Shown here: piece by piece, positions 23,545 through 32,357 of the stretch
Numbering within the stretch: position 1 is the first letter of the stretch
Layout: each line of letters starts with the position of its first letter
Assembly: GCA_963728075.1 (NCBI GenBank)
Contig: CAVSIP010000007.1
Location: 372,001 to 436,000 of the forward strand
Direction: 5' to 3'
DNA: 64,000 bases
Source of the DNA: CAVSIP01 sp963728075
GTDB lineage: Bacteria > Actinomycetota > Actinomycetes > JAFAQI01 > DASSKL01
Program-made: the position numbers and the translations under genes
The notes under the pieces: generated by a model
Told to the model about the DNA's origin: nothing
Databases searched by the model: none
What the model saw: the letters and a program-made list of their open reading frames with translations, nothing else

Positions 23545-24492
23545 GTGGCGCAGCGCCGGTGCGACCGTCGTGGGGTGTCAAGCGGCGGCCGCGCGTGCTG
23601 GCTCGCGGTCGCTCTCGTGGCCGGTTCCTGCTGCCTGCCTGCGGCTGCCGCCGCCGACGGCACGGCGGACACCGGGGTCTGGTGGCGCGCGGAGCCTGCC
23701 GACGGTGCCCTGCCGCCACCTGTCGACGTGCCCGACGGAGGGCTCTGGGTCGGTGCCGATGCGGCCGGCGACAGCGCCGTGTCGGCGGTCCGCCTCACGG
23801 CCGGGTCGGGCGCGCCGACCGCACTCGTGCTCCACGTGCACTCGGCGTCGCCCAGCACGGCGGACGCGCCGGTGCAGGCGTGTCCGCCGGCCGCGCCGTG
23901 GCAGCCGCCGTCGGCCAGCCCGGGCGCGTGGGCGAGCCGGGCCGAGCCGGACTGCTCGCGGGTGCGCGTTCGTGGCCGGGTCAGCGACGACGGCCGGTCC
24001 GTGGTCGTCGACCTGGCCGGGCTCGTCCAGGGGGGCACCGTGGATCTCGTGCTCGCCGCGGTGGCGGCCCCGTCCGCGCCGGGCGGTGCGGACGTGACGT
24101 TCGAGCGGCCGACCTCGGCCGACCTGCGCTACCCCGAGGAACAGCGCCCGTCGGCCCCCGCGTCCTCGCCGCCGGCACCGGATCGGGAGCCCCACTCAGC
24201 GCCTCCAGGACCGGACGAGGCCCAGGTCCAGGCGCTGGCGGCGGCGGCGCCGCCGCAGGCCCCTTCTGCGCCTTCGCCGCAGGCCACTGCCAGCCCACCG
24301 GCCGACAGGCGCGAGGCGTCGTCGTCGCCGGGCGGGCCGGTGTCCCCGGCCGCTGCGCCGGTGGCCGGGGGCGGGCCGGCAGCGGCTGCGGGCACTGGCG
24401 CGGATCGCACCGTCCCCGCTGTCGCTGCGGCCATGGTGCTGGCGGTGGCGGCCGCGACGGCCTGGACGTTCGGGGGCAGGCGTCAGGGCTGA
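23545..24492 (+). CDS. Secreted, C-terminally anchored hypothetical protein
   Basis: This 315-residue protein has a signal peptide (ACWLAVALVAGSCCLPAAAAAD) and a folded domain of about 150 residues (GVWWRAEPADGAL, GGLWVGADAAGDSAVSAVRL, VVVDLAGLVQGGTVDLVL). A Pro/Ala/Ser-rich stalk (about 185-285) and a C-terminal hydrophobic helix ending in a basic GGRRQG complete it. This architecture suits a cell-surface protein held by its C-terminus, as in sporulation- or envelope-associated proteins of actinomycetes. GTG at 23545 is used; GTG at 23575 also fits. Its 3' end overlaps the convergent c-di-GMP gene by 10 bp. No family recognised. Confidence 0.7.
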   Translation: MAQRRCDRRGVSSGGRACWLAVALVAGSCCLPAAAAADGTADTGVWWRAEPADGALPPPVDVPDGGLWVGADAAGDSAVSAVRLTAGSGAPTALVLHVHSASPSTADAPVQACPPAAPWQPPSASPGAWASRAEPDCSRVRVRGRVSDDGRSVVVDLAGLVQGGTVDLVLAAVAAPSAPGGADVTFERPTSADLRYPEEQRPSAPASSPPAPDREPHSAPPGPDEAQVQALAAAAPPQAPSAPSPQATASPPADRREASSSPGGPVSPAAAPVAGGGPAAAAGTGADRTVPAVAAAMVLAVAAATAWTFGGRRQG

Positions 24493-26630
24493 TGCTGGGC
24501 CATGAGGCGCGGCGCCGGCCGTGGCGGCTCGGCCCGCTCGCCGATGAGCTGGGCGAGCGTCCCGATGAGGCGGCGAGTGCCCGCGCCGATCCCGACGGAG
24601 TCCGGGACGATGACGCACACGGCGCCACGCACGCTGGTGTCGCGTACGGACAGCGGCACGGCCACGACGTGCCGGTCGTGGCCCAGCTGGACGGGGGGCG
24701 CCGCGGCCAGCGCGGCGTCGCACAGGCGCTGCCAGCCGCAACCGGACTCCAGCGCCTCGACGAGATCCGGCCGTGGACCGCTCACGTGCTCCACGACGGC
24801 ACTGGAACCCGCACCGTCGGCGCGCACCACGAAGGCCGCGTCGGCCTGCAGCGCCCGGCACATCTGGTTCATCACGGTGGCGACGACGCCGGCACCGTCC
24901 GCGTCCCCGGCGCTGAGCCTGGGCCCGCGTGCCAGCGCGGGCGGGCGACCGGTCCGCTCCCTGCGCTGCGCCGGCTGCCCGTCCTGGGTGGCCAGCCGCT
25001 CTGCCAGCGACTCCTCGTCCAGCGGCGGGTACAGCAGGAAACCCTGGACGTGGCTGCAGCCGAGCTGCTCGAGGGCGCGCAGCTGGGAGGCGGTCTCCAC
25101 GCCCTCGGCGACCACGTGCAGGCCGAGCGCGCGCGCCATCGCCACGATCGCGCCCACGATCGTGGCCTGCTCACCCACGGTGTCGATCTCGGCGATCAGT
25201 GAGCGGTCGATCTTCAGCGTGCTCACCTGCAGCGTCCGCAGCCGGGCGAACGTCGAGTGACCGGTCCCGAAGTCGTCGACCGAGACCATGACGCCGAGCC
25301 GGGCGATCTGCTCGAGGTGGTGGACCGCGGGGTCGCCGTCGCGGACGAGCAGGCTCTCGGTGATCTCGAGGGTGAGCAGCCGCGGGGGGAGGTCGACCTC
25401 CTGCAGGGCCCGCTCGACGGTGGCGACGACCGCCGGGTCACGCAGCTGGGCCACCGACAGGTTCACCGAGACCTGGAGCGCGGGCAGGCCGTCCTCCAAC
25501 CGGCGGGCCGCCCATCGGCAGCCCTGCCGCAGCACCCACGTACCGAGCTCGGCGATGGCGCCGGTGCGCTCGGCCACGGGGATGAAGCGCTCCGGCGGGA
25601 CCGGTCCCAGCTCACGGCTGTGCCAGCGCAGCAGCGCCTCGGCGCCGGTGACGCGGCCGGTACGGATGTCGACCACCGGCTGGTAGTGCACCCGGGTCTC
25701 CGCACGGCGCACTGCGTGGCGCAGCAGCTCGCCCATCTGCAACCGGAACCGTGACTCGGTGAGCATGGCGGGCTCGTACACGGCGATGCCGCCCGTGCCG
25801 TCCGCCTTCGCCGCGTACATCGCGAGATCGGCGTTGCGCAGCAGGTCCGCGGCCGTCACCGGCCGGTCCGCCACCGCGATGCCCACGTTCGCCCGCAGGG
25901 TGACCGCCTGTTCCGCCAGCGCGAACGGCAGGGCGGCGGCCGCCAGGGCACCCTCGGCGAGCTCTACGGCGCGGTCCTGCCCGCCACGCTGCAGCAGCAG
26001 GGCGAAGTCGTCGTCCCCCAACCGGGCGACGAGGACCCGGGGGTCGAGGTCCCGCAGGCGCGCGCCGAGCTGGACGAGCAGCTCGTCTCCCGCAGCGTGG
26101 CCGAGGGAGTCGTTGATCAGCCGGAACTCGTCGATGTCGAGCACCGCGAGCGCGATCTCACCGGAGGGGCGGACCGCGAGCGAGCGGGCGGCCACGTCCT
26201 CCAGGTGCACCCGGTTGGACAGCCCGGTGAGCTCGTCGTACTGCTGCCGCCGCTGCTCCTCCTGCCACTGGGGGGTGACGTCCGTGACCTGGGCGAGCAG
26301 GCAGGACTCCGTGGCGTCGTCACCCGAGACCACCGCCAGCTCGAGGTGCAGCCGGACGGCCGTACCGTCCGCGCCGCGTGTCGACAGCTCGAACGCGACC
26401 GCCTGGTCGGGACGGGCGAGCAGGGTCTGCACGTGCGCGGCGGCGGCGGCGTAGTCCTCCGGTGGGACGCCGTCGGCGATGGTGCGGCCGACCAGGGAGT
26501 CCGGGTCGCGGCCGAGCAGCGCAGCCAGTGGCGGGTTGCAGTACAGCAGGACGCCGTCGAGGGTCACCAGCGCGACGCCGTGTGGAGAGGCGTCGAACGC
26601 GCGACGGAACAGCCCCGCCGGGGGAGTCAT
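24483..26630 (-). CDS. PAS-GGDEF-EAL-GAF cyclic di-GMP protein, degenerate GGDEF
   Basis: This 715-residue soluble signalling protein has a PAS sensor (about 8-120), GGDEF domain (125-290), EAL domain (300-550) and a C-terminal GAF-like domain (about 580-700). The GGDEF signature is LGDDDF (204-209), so the cyclase is probably inactive or only GTP-binding. The EAL domain keeps EALLR (331-335), NLS, LEITES, DDFGTG, KIDRS, AEGVE and QGF, so it should hydrolyse c-di-GMP. The start is ATG at 26630. It is convergent with, and overlaps by 10 bp, the surface-protein gene. Sensory PAS and GAF domains suggest control by a small ligand or redox state. Confidence 0.92.
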   Translation of the reverse strand: MTPPAGLFRRAFDASPHGVALVTLDGVLLYCNPPLAALLGRDPDSLVGRTIADGVPPEDYAAAAAHVQTLLARPDQAVAFELSTRGADGTAVRLHLELAVVSGDDATESCLLAQVTDVTPQWQEEQRRQQYDELTGLSNRVHLEDVAARSLAVRPSGEIALAVLDIDEFRLINDSLGHAAGDELLVQLGARLRDLDPRVLVARLGDDDFALLLQRGGQDRAVELAEGALAAAALPFALAEQAVTLRANVGIAVADRPVTAADLLRNADLAMYAAKADGTGGIAVYEPAMLTESRFRLQMGELLRHAVRRAETRVHYQPVVDIRTGRVTGAEALLRWHSRELGPVPPERFIPVAERTGAIAELGTWVLRQGCRWAARRLEDGLPALQVSVNLSVAQLRDPAVVATVERALQEVDLPPRLLTLEITESLLVRDGDPAVHHLEQIARLGVMVSVDDFGTGHSTFARLRTLQVSTLKIDRSLIAEIDTVGEQATIVGAIVAMARALGLHVVAEGVETASQLRALEQLGCSHVQGFLLYPPLDEESLAERLATQDGQPAQRRERTGRPPALARGPRLSAGDADGAGVVATVMNQMCRALQADAAFVVRADGAGSSAVVEHVSGPRPDLVEALESGCGWQRLCDAALAAAPPVQLGHDRHVVAVPLSVRDTSVRGAVCVIVPDSVGIGAGTRRLIGTLAQLIGERAEPPRPAPRLMAQHQP

Positions 26631-26703
26631 GGGGTATTGGTACCGCGACGTGGGGCGGTTGTCCTACAAAGGTCGGAAAGGCGGCTGTTGCCCCAGGTGT
26701 CGC

Positions 26704-27693
26704 TCAGCCCGGGCGCCGGTAGGAGTGCACGAGCCCGCTGGCCTCCTCCGGCGGTGGCTCGAGCCAGATCACCACCCGGCAACCGGGGTCCCCGACCGCG
26801 ATCCGCTCCTCCAGCAGCACGGCGGCACCCCAGTCGCTGTTGCGCGCGCTGATCCCACCGAACACCGAGGAGGTCATGCGGCACAGTGACGGTGCGAGCT
26901 GCACCGCCTCGCCGAACGGGCAGCGCCGGTTGCCCAGGATGATCCGGTGCTCGTCGGCCTCCACGACGTAGAAACCGCCGTCGATGGCGTGCTTCAGCCG
27001 GACCAGGCAGTGGGCGATCTGGTCCGGGGACATCCGCCCGACGACCTGCTCGGCCCGGCGGTACTCCTCCTCCATCTGGCCGCCGACGTCGGTCCCCACC
27101 TGGGCCACGGCGGCTTCGCCGGCGGCCGGGCCGTGCGCCAGCTCCACGGTGCGGGCGAGCTGCACGACCAGGGCCCGCAGGAACGTCTCCCGGTCGAATC
27201 CGCCCGCCGCGCGCGCCTCGGCCAGGTCGGGCAGCGCCCCGCTCGACCGGCGCGGCGGGTCGTGGCTGGTCGTGCCGCCTCGGAGCACGGGCAGCTCCGC
27301 GCTGACCACGGCGCCCCCGGCGGCGCGGGTCGCCGCCTCGAGGTTGTGCGCGAGGTGGCTGACGAGGAACAGGCCACGGCCGCCCTCGGGCAGCGTCGTC
27401 TCGTCCGGCTCGGCGGTCCCGTACGGCGCCTGCGCCGCGGCCTGCAGGCGGGTCGGGTCGAAGCCGGGCCCGAGGTCGTGGACGTGCAGGGTCGGCCGCG
27501 GGCGGCGCCAGCTGAGCGACACCCAGACCGGGCCTCCGGCGTGCCGCAGCGCGTTGCCGACCAGCTCCTCGACGACGAGCTCGGCGTCGTCGACCCGGGA
27601 CCCCTCGGCTGCGTGCCGGGCCAGGTAGCCGCGGATCTCGTGTCGCAGCTCGTGCAGCGCGGCGGGGTCTGCCGGCGCGAGGTACCAGTCCAT
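26704..27693 (-). CDS. HATPase (RsbW-like) fused to methanogen-output domain 1
   Basis: This 329-residue protein has an N-terminal anti-sigma-type ATPase domain: VVEELVGNALRHA N-box, LGPGFD, and a GGRGLFLV G-box at about 104-111. The C-terminal half (about 165-315) carries the MetOD1 pattern: FLRALVVQLARTVELAHG, LGNRRCPFGEAV, LCRMTSSVFGGISARN, EERIAVGDPGCRVVIWL. The first domain suggests phosphorylation of an anti-anti-sigma factor or binding of a sigma factor. The second is an output or sensor domain with two Cys. It lies upstream of the c-di-GMP gene on the same strand with a 73-bp gap. Confidence 0.82.
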   Translation of the reverse strand: MDWYLAPADPAALHELRHEIRGYLARHAAEGSRVDDAELVVEELVGNALRHAGGPVWVSLSWRRPRPTLHVHDLGPGFDPTRLQAAAQAPYGTAEPDETTLPEGGRGLFLVSHLAHNLEAATRAAGGAVVSAELPVLRGGTTSHDPPRRSSGALPDLAEARAAGGFDRETFLRALVVQLARTVELAHGPAAGEAAVAQVGTDVGGQMEEEYRRAEQVVGRMSPDQIAHCLVRLKHAIDGGFYVVEADEHRIILGNRRCPFGEAVQLAPSLCRMTSSVFGGISARNSDWGAAVLLEERIAVGDPGCRVVIWLEPPPEEASGLVHSYRRPG

Positions 27694-27791
27694 CGCGTTC
27701 CCGAGGTCGTGGCCGGTTCCCCCCGGATCGGACGCGGGCCATCGTACGCGCCTGCGTGGTCAGTGCGGAACGCAGCGTGCACAATGCCGGG

Positions 27792-28988
27792 ATGCCGACG
27801 GACGGGTTGCTCGAGGACGCACGCGCACAGCTTCCCGACCTGGTGGACCTGCGGCGCCGGCTGCACCGGCACCCCGAGACGGGGCTGGCCAACCCCCGTA
27901 CCCAGGAGGCGGTGCTGTCCGCGCTCGACGGCCTCGGGCTCACCGGCGTGCGCCTCGGGACCCGGACCACCTCGGTCGTGGCGGTGCTCGAGGGGGGCCG
28001 GCCGGGTCGGGACGTGCTGCTGCGCGCGGACACCGACGCGTTGCCGATGCCGGAGGACACCGGGCTGGAGTACGCCTCCGAGGTGCCGGGCGTCATGCAC
28101 GCCTGCGGGCACGACGCGCACGTGGCGATGCTCGTCGGCGCGGCGCGCCTCCTCGCCCAGCGCCGGGACCGGCTCGCCGGCCGGGTGGTGCTCATGTTCC
28201 AGCCGGGCGAGGAGGGGTACGGCGGCGCGCGGGTAATGCTCGAGGAGGGGCTGCTCGACGGCCTCGACCCGGCGGCGGCGTTCGCCATCCACCAGACACC
28301 CAACGTGCCGTCCGGGTGGGTGGCGACCAAGCCCGGGGCGCTGATGGCCTCGGCCGACGTGCTGCACGTCACCGTCACCGGTCGCGGTGGGCATGCCTCG
28401 CGCCCGCACGACGGGCTCGACCCGGTCGTCGTCGCCTGCGAGATCGTCACCGCCCTGCAGACCTTCGTGACCCGGCAGGTGGACGTGTTCGACCCCGCGG
28501 TCGTCACGGTCGGACGGGTGACCGCCGGTACGACGAACAACGTCATCCCCGAGACCGCGCACCTGGAGGGGACCATCCGGGCGGTCAGCGAGCACACCCG
28601 GGAGGTGGTGCACGCCGGGGTGCGCCGGCTCGCCGAGGGCATCGCCGCTGCGCACGGGGCGACGGCCGAGGTGCGCATCGACGCCGGCTACCCGGTGACC
28701 GTGAACACGGCGTTCGCCGAGCAGGCGCTTCGCGTCGCCGGGGAGCTCGTCGGTCCGGACGTGGCGGTACCGATGCCGTACCCGATCATGGGCGCCGAGG
28801 ACTTCAGCTACGTCCTGCAGCGGGTGCCCGGCGCGATGGTGTTCCTCGGCACGCAGCCGGAGGGTGCCACCCAGCCCGTACCCGGCAACCACTCGAACCG
28901 GATGGTCATCGACGAGAGCGCGATGGCGGTCGGCGCGGCGCTGCACGCCGCCGTCGCGCTCGACGTGCTGTCGGAGGGAGCGGCGTGA
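27792..28988 (+). CDS. M20-family amidohydrolase (hippurate hydrolase/N-acyl-amino acid hydrolase type)
   Basis: This 398-residue zinc peptidase-family protein starts at ATG 27792; an upstream in-frame GTG at 27756 is less likely. Family blocks are RRRLHRHPETG, LLRADTDALPM, HACGHDAHVAML, FQPGEEGYGGARVML, GRGGHASRPHDGLDPV, NVIPETAHLEGTIR, MGAEDFSYVL and PGNHSN. The metal ligands (Cys/His of ACGHD, paired Glu of GEE, later His) are present. The usual reaction is hydrolysis of N-acyl amino acids. Its stop overlaps the start of a PhyH gene (GTGA), which implies a two-step pathway on an amide-containing substrate. Confidence 0.92.
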   Translation: MPTDGLLEDARAQLPDLVDLRRRLHRHPETGLANPRTQEAVLSALDGLGLTGVRLGTRTTSVVAVLEGGRPGRDVLLRADTDALPMPEDTGLEYASEVPGVMHACGHDAHVAMLVGAARLLAQRRDRLAGRVVLMFQPGEEGYGGARVMLEEGLLDGLDPAAAFAIHQTPNVPSGWVATKPGALMASADVLHVTVTGRGGHASRPHDGLDPVVVACEIVTALQTFVTRQVDVFDPAVVTVGRVTAGTTNNVIPETAHLEGTIRAVSEHTREVVHAGVRRLAEGIAAAHGATAEVRIDAGYPVTVNTAFAEQALRVAGELVGPDVAVPMPYPIMGAEDFSYVLQRVPGAMVFLGTQPEGATQPVPGNHSNRMVIDESAMAVGAALHAAVALDVLSEGAA

Positions 28989-29803
28989 GCAGCCAGGCGG
29001 AGGTCGAGGCCCACGTCCAGCGGGTCCGTACGCAGGGGTTCACCGTGATCGAGGACGCCTTCGACCCGGCACTCGCCGACGAGCTGAAGGCCGACCTCGA
29101 CCGGCTGGAGGCCGAGCGGGGCGTCGTCCCGTCCGGCAACGACTTCGAGGGCGCCCGGACCCTGCGCATCTACAACCTGCTCGTGCACGGCGAGCTCTAC
29201 CAGCGGGTTCCGGTGCACGAGACCGTGCTCCCGGTCGTGGAGGGCGTGCTGGACCGCGGGTGCCTCATCTCGAGCCTGTCCTCGATCGTCATCTGCCCGG
29301 GTGAGAAGGCGCAGCCGATCCATGCCGACGACATCCTCATCCCGTTGCCCAAGCCGCACCCGCCGATCGTCTGCAACACGATGTGGGCGGTCACCGACTT
29401 CACCGAGGCGAACGGGGCGACCCGGCTGGTGCCGGGCTCGCACCTGCAGGACAACCCGGAGTACGGCGGCACGTACGACACCGTCGCCGCCGAGATGCGC
29501 AAGGGCAGCGTGCTCGTGTGGGACGGCGCGCTCTGGCACGGCGGCGGCGCGAACCGTACGGAGGACCGCCGGTACGGCATCGCGATGAACTACTGCGCGG
29601 GGTTCATCCGCCAGCAGGAGAACCAGCAGCTCGGCGTGCCGCCGGCACTCGTCCGGACCTTCCCGAAGCGGCTGCAGCAGCTCGTCGGGTACGGCATCTA
29701 CAACGGCCTGATCGGGCACATCGACAAGCGCAGCCCGCTGGACCTGCTCACGGACACCGAGGGTGAGCGGATGGTCTGGGACGCGGTCCCGAACGGCGTC
29801 TGA
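28985..29803 (+). CDS. PhyH-family Fe(II)/2-oxoglutarate dioxygenase
   Basis: This 272-residue protein starts with GTG at 28985 within the stop of the amidohydrolase gene. The iron ligands are plain: IHADD (His-x-Asp) and WHGGGANRT (distal His), with a downstream Arg (RRYGIAMNY) for 2-oxoglutarate. Core phrases are NTMWAVTDFTEANGATRLVPGSH and GSVLVWDGALWHGGG. Unlike the PhyH at 21982-22821, it has a complete triad and should hydroxylate a small acid or amino acid-derived substrate. The C-terminal region FIRQQENQQLGV is typical of the hydroxylase group. Confidence 0.9.
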   Translation: MSSQAEVEAHVQRVRTQGFTVIEDAFDPALADELKADLDRLEAERGVVPSGNDFEGARTLRIYNLLVHGELYQRVPVHETVLPVVEGVLDRGCLISSLSSIVICPGEKAQPIHADDILIPLPKPHPPIVCNTMWAVTDFTEANGATRLVPGSHLQDNPEYGGTYDTVAAEMRKGSVLVWDGALWHGGGANRTEDRRYGIAMNYCAGFIRQQENQQLGVPPALVRTFPKRLQQLVGYGIYNGLIGHIDKRSPLDLLTDTEGERMVWDAVPNGV

Positions 29804-29806
29804 GGA

Positions 29807-29839
29807 GTTGATCTGCCCCGTGCGGTGAGACAGATCAAC
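29807..29839. terminator. 9-bp hairpin between convergent genes
   Basis: GTTGATCTG (29807-29815) and CAGATCAAC (29831-29839) form a perfect 9-bp stem with a 15-nt loop, starting 4 nt after the PhyH stop and ending 12 nt before the convergent crotonase stop. It has no T-tract but is placed as a bidirectional terminator. Confidence 0.6.
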
Positions 29840-29851
29840 GTGCGGCAACCC

Positions 29852-30697
29852 TCAGCGGGGGCGGGAGCCGTAGTCGCCGAAGGGGTCGTCGCGCTCGCGG
29901 ACGGCCTGGCGGAACCCCACCTCGGCTGACCGCGCGACGAAGTCGCGGCCTTCCTGGGTGTGCCGCGCCACCCCGTCGAAGAGGCTGCCGAGCGTCCGGG
30001 ACGAGGCCAGGCCCATGTTCTCCGCCGGCTGGTTGCACAGCAGCTTGAGCATGGTCAGCTGCGTCAGCGGCAGCCGCGCCATCCGCTTGGCGAGCGCCAT
30101 CGCGTGCTCCTGCAACCGCTCCGGGGGCACCGTCTCGAGGATCAGCCCGATCCGCGCGGCCTCGGTCGCCGGGATCTCGTCGCCGGTCAGCAGGTAGCGC
30201 TTGGCCCGCTCGAAGCCCATCCGGTACACCCACATCGCCGTTGTCGGCGTGCCCCACACCCGGGCGGGCGGGTAGCCGAACGACGCGTCCTCCGCTGCGA
30301 CGACGATGTCCGCGCACAGCACCATGTCGGTACCGCCGGCGATGCACCAGCCCTGGACGGCGGCGACCGTGGGCTTCGCGGCGTACCAGAGCTTCATGTA
30401 CACGTCGACGAACGACCCGATCATCCGCAGGTCCCGGGCGGAGTCCCACACCCGGCCGGACTCCTCGCCCGCCTGCGCCTCGGTGGACCAGTCCAGGCCG
30501 TAGCCCGCGCAGAACGCCGGCCCGTCCGCGCGCAGCAGGATGACGCGTACGTCGTGGTCGGCGTCAGCGGCGTCGATGGCGTCGGACAGCGCATCCCGCA
30601 GCTGTGGGGTGATCGCGTTGTAGCGGTCGGGGCGGCAGAGCACGATCGAGCGGACGCCGTCCTCGGTCTCGATCCGTACCGGCGGGGTCTCGGTCAT
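29852..30697 (-). CDS. Crotonase-family protein lacking the usual catalytic Glu pair
   Basis: This 281-residue enoyl-CoA hydratase/isomerase-superfamily protein starts with ATG at 30697. It has RPDRYNAI, ADGPAFCAGYGLDWS (oxyanion-hole region) and WCIAGGTDMVLCADIVVAAEDASFG. Enoyl-CoA hydratases normally have Glu in the GGG-x-E and F-x-x-P-E positions. Here they read GGTDMV and FGYPPARVWG, so both canonical Glu are missing. It may catalyse another crotonase reaction (isomerase, thioesterase or C-C hydrolase type). It is divergent from rarD. Confidence 0.85.
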   Translation of the reverse strand: MTETPPVRIETEDGVRSIVLCRPDRYNAITPQLRDALSDAIDAADADHDVRVILLRADGPAFCAGYGLDWSTEAQAGEESGRVWDSARDLRMIGSFVDVYMKLWYAAKPTVAAVQGWCIAGGTDMVLCADIVVAAEDASFGYPPARVWGTPTTAMWVYRMGFERAKRYLLTGDEIPATEAARIGLILETVPPERLQEHAMALAKRMARLPLTQLTMLKLLCNQPAENMGLASSRTLGSLFDGVARHTQEGRDFVARSAEVGFRQAVRERDDPFGDYGSRPR

Positions 30698-30750
30698 CCC
30701 GTGATCCTGGCAGCCCCCCGGTACGGCGGCTGCTGGGGCAGCATGGACCG

Positions 30751-31632
30751 GTGACGGAGACGCGCCGCGGGGTGGTGCTCGGCGCCGGCGCGTACCTGCT
30801 GTGGGGGCTGTTCCCGCTGTACTGGCCGCACCTCGAGCCGGCGGGTGCGCTGGAGATCCTCGCCCACCGCGTCGTGTGGTCCCTGGTGGCGGTGACGGTC
30901 CTGCTCCTCGTCGGTCGCCTGCGCCCACCGGTCGACCGCCGCACCCTGGTCCGGCTGAGCGCCGCGGCGGTGCTCATCGCGGTCAACTGGGGCACGTTCA
31001 TCTGGGCGGTCAACCACGACCACGTCGTCGAGACCTCTCTCGGCTACTTCATCAACCCGCTCGTGACCGTGCTGCTGGGGGTGTTCGTGCTCGGTGAGCG
31101 GCTGCGCAGGCTGCAGTGGGCCGCGCTGGCCGTCGCCGGCGTGGCGGTGTCCGTGCTCACCGTGGCCCACGGGCGCCCGCCGTGGATCGCGCTGACGCTC
31201 GCGTTCAGCTTCGGCGGGTACGGCCCGCTCAAGAAGCAGGCGAACGTCGGGGCGGTGTCGAGCCTGTTCGTGGAGACCGCGGCGCTGGCCCCGGTCGCCG
31301 TGGCCTACCTGCTCCTCCTGCCGGGCGGGACGTTCACCGCGCAGGGGCCGGCGCACGCCTGGCTGCTGGTGCTCGCCGGCCCGGTGACCGCCGTGCCGCT
31401 CCTGCTCTTCGGTGCCGCCGCGACCCGTATCCCGTTGAGCATGCTGGGCCTGCTGCAGTACGTCACCCCGACGATGCACTTCCTGCTCGGGGTGCTGGTG
31501 TTCGGCGAGGCGATGTCGGCGGTGCGGCTCGGCGGCTTCGTGCTCGTCTGGGCCGCGCTCGCGCTGTTCACCTACGACGCGGCGCGGCTCGCGGGCGCCG
31601 CGCGGCGCCCGGCCTCGGCAGCGCTGACGTAG
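30751..31632 (+). CDS. rarD: RarD (EamA/DMT family membrane protein)
   Basis: This 293-residue polytopic protein with about ten hydrophobic helices starts with GTG at 30751. It shows the RarD hallmarks GAYLLWGLFPLYW, EILAHRVVWSL, NWGTFIWAVNHDHVVETSLGYFINPLV, FSFGGYGPLKKQ and PLSMLGLLQYVTPTMHFLLGVLVFGE. It is probably a small-molecule exporter of the chloramphenicol-sensitive-protein group; the real substrate is unknown. Its 3' end overlaps the convergent membrane-protein gene by 61 bp. Confidence 0.93.
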   Translation: MTETRRGVVLGAGAYLLWGLFPLYWPHLEPAGALEILAHRVVWSLVAVTVLLLVGRLRPPVDRRTLVRLSAAAVLIAVNWGTFIWAVNHDHVVETSLGYFINPLVTVLLGVFVLGERLRRLQWAALAVAGVAVSVLTVAHGRPPWIALTLAFSFGGYGPLKKQANVGAVSSLFVETAALAPVAVAYLLLLPGGTFTAQGPAHAWLLVLAGPVTAVPLLLFGAAATRIPLSMLGLLQYVTPTMHFLLGVLVFGEAMSAVRLGGFVLVWAALALFTYDAARLAGAARRPASAALT

Positions 31633-32267
31633 GGCTCGAGCTCGGGCTCGCGGCGGAAGACCCGGCGCGGGTACTGCAGCGAGAACGCGAACAGCCCGAC
31701 GGTCGTCGGCCAGCCGAACGCGGCGCGCACCACGAGGAACGTGGTCGTGGAGGTCTGCAGCAGCAGCCAGATGTCCAGGGCGGCGCTGAGGAGCTGCAGC
31801 ACACCCCACGCCACGGTCAGCCGGGTGAACACGCGGTGGTACGCAGGGTGTGCCTTCACGTCGTCGGCGAAGGGGTAGATGACGTTCGCGACCCAGGCCA
31901 CCGCCGGCCGCCCGATGGCCGCGGAGACGAGGAACGCGACCCCGACCAGCGCCTTGTTCAGCGCCCCGGGACCGAAGAACGCGACGCTGGAGCCGAGTGC
32001 CGCGCTCACCCCGCCGCGGATGGCGACGTACGCGGCCACCAGCCACAGCATCACCCCGGTCCGCTGGCCTCGCGCCGCGCGCAGACCCAGCAGTCCGAGC
32101 GACCAGACCGTGACGACGAGGACCGCTGCCGCGATCCCGGCGGTGCCGTTGAACAGGAGGAACAGTGCCAGCGGGACCACCGCGTCGGTGACGCCGCGCG
32201 GTCCGATCTGCCGTGCGACGCTCGCGAGCGTCGGCGCAGGCGCTACCTCCGGCACGACGCTGTCCAT
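31572..32267 (-). CDS. VC0807/DUF3159-like membrane protein
   Basis: This 231-residue integral membrane protein with about six helices starts with ATG at 32267. The N-terminal QIGPRGVTDAVVPLALFLLFNGTAGI and the later VFTRLTVAWGVLQLLSAALDIWLLL resemble VC0807-type and DUF3159 proteins. Neither family has a settled function. The C-terminus is Ala/Arg-rich and cytoplasmic. It overlaps the end of rarD on the opposite strand and is divergent from the holin-family gene. Confidence 0.65.
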   Translation of the reverse strand: MDSVVPEVAPAPTLASVARQIGPRGVTDAVVPLALFLLFNGTAGIAAAVLVVTVWSLGLLGLRAARGQRTGVMLWLVAAYVAIRGGVSAALGSSVAFFGPGALNKALVGVAFLVSAAIGRPAVAWVANVIYPFADDVKAHPAYHRVFTRLTVAWGVLQLLSAALDIWLLLQTSTTTFLVVRAAFGWPTTVGLFAFSLQYPRRVFRREPELEPYVSAAEAGRRAAPASRAAS

Positions 32268-32357
32268 CCCGACAGGGTCCGCGACGCGGCCCGGGTTCGC
32301 CAGGGAGGTGGCGGGTACGGGATCATGCGTCAGGGGCAGCCGTCGGGGAGGTGGACC

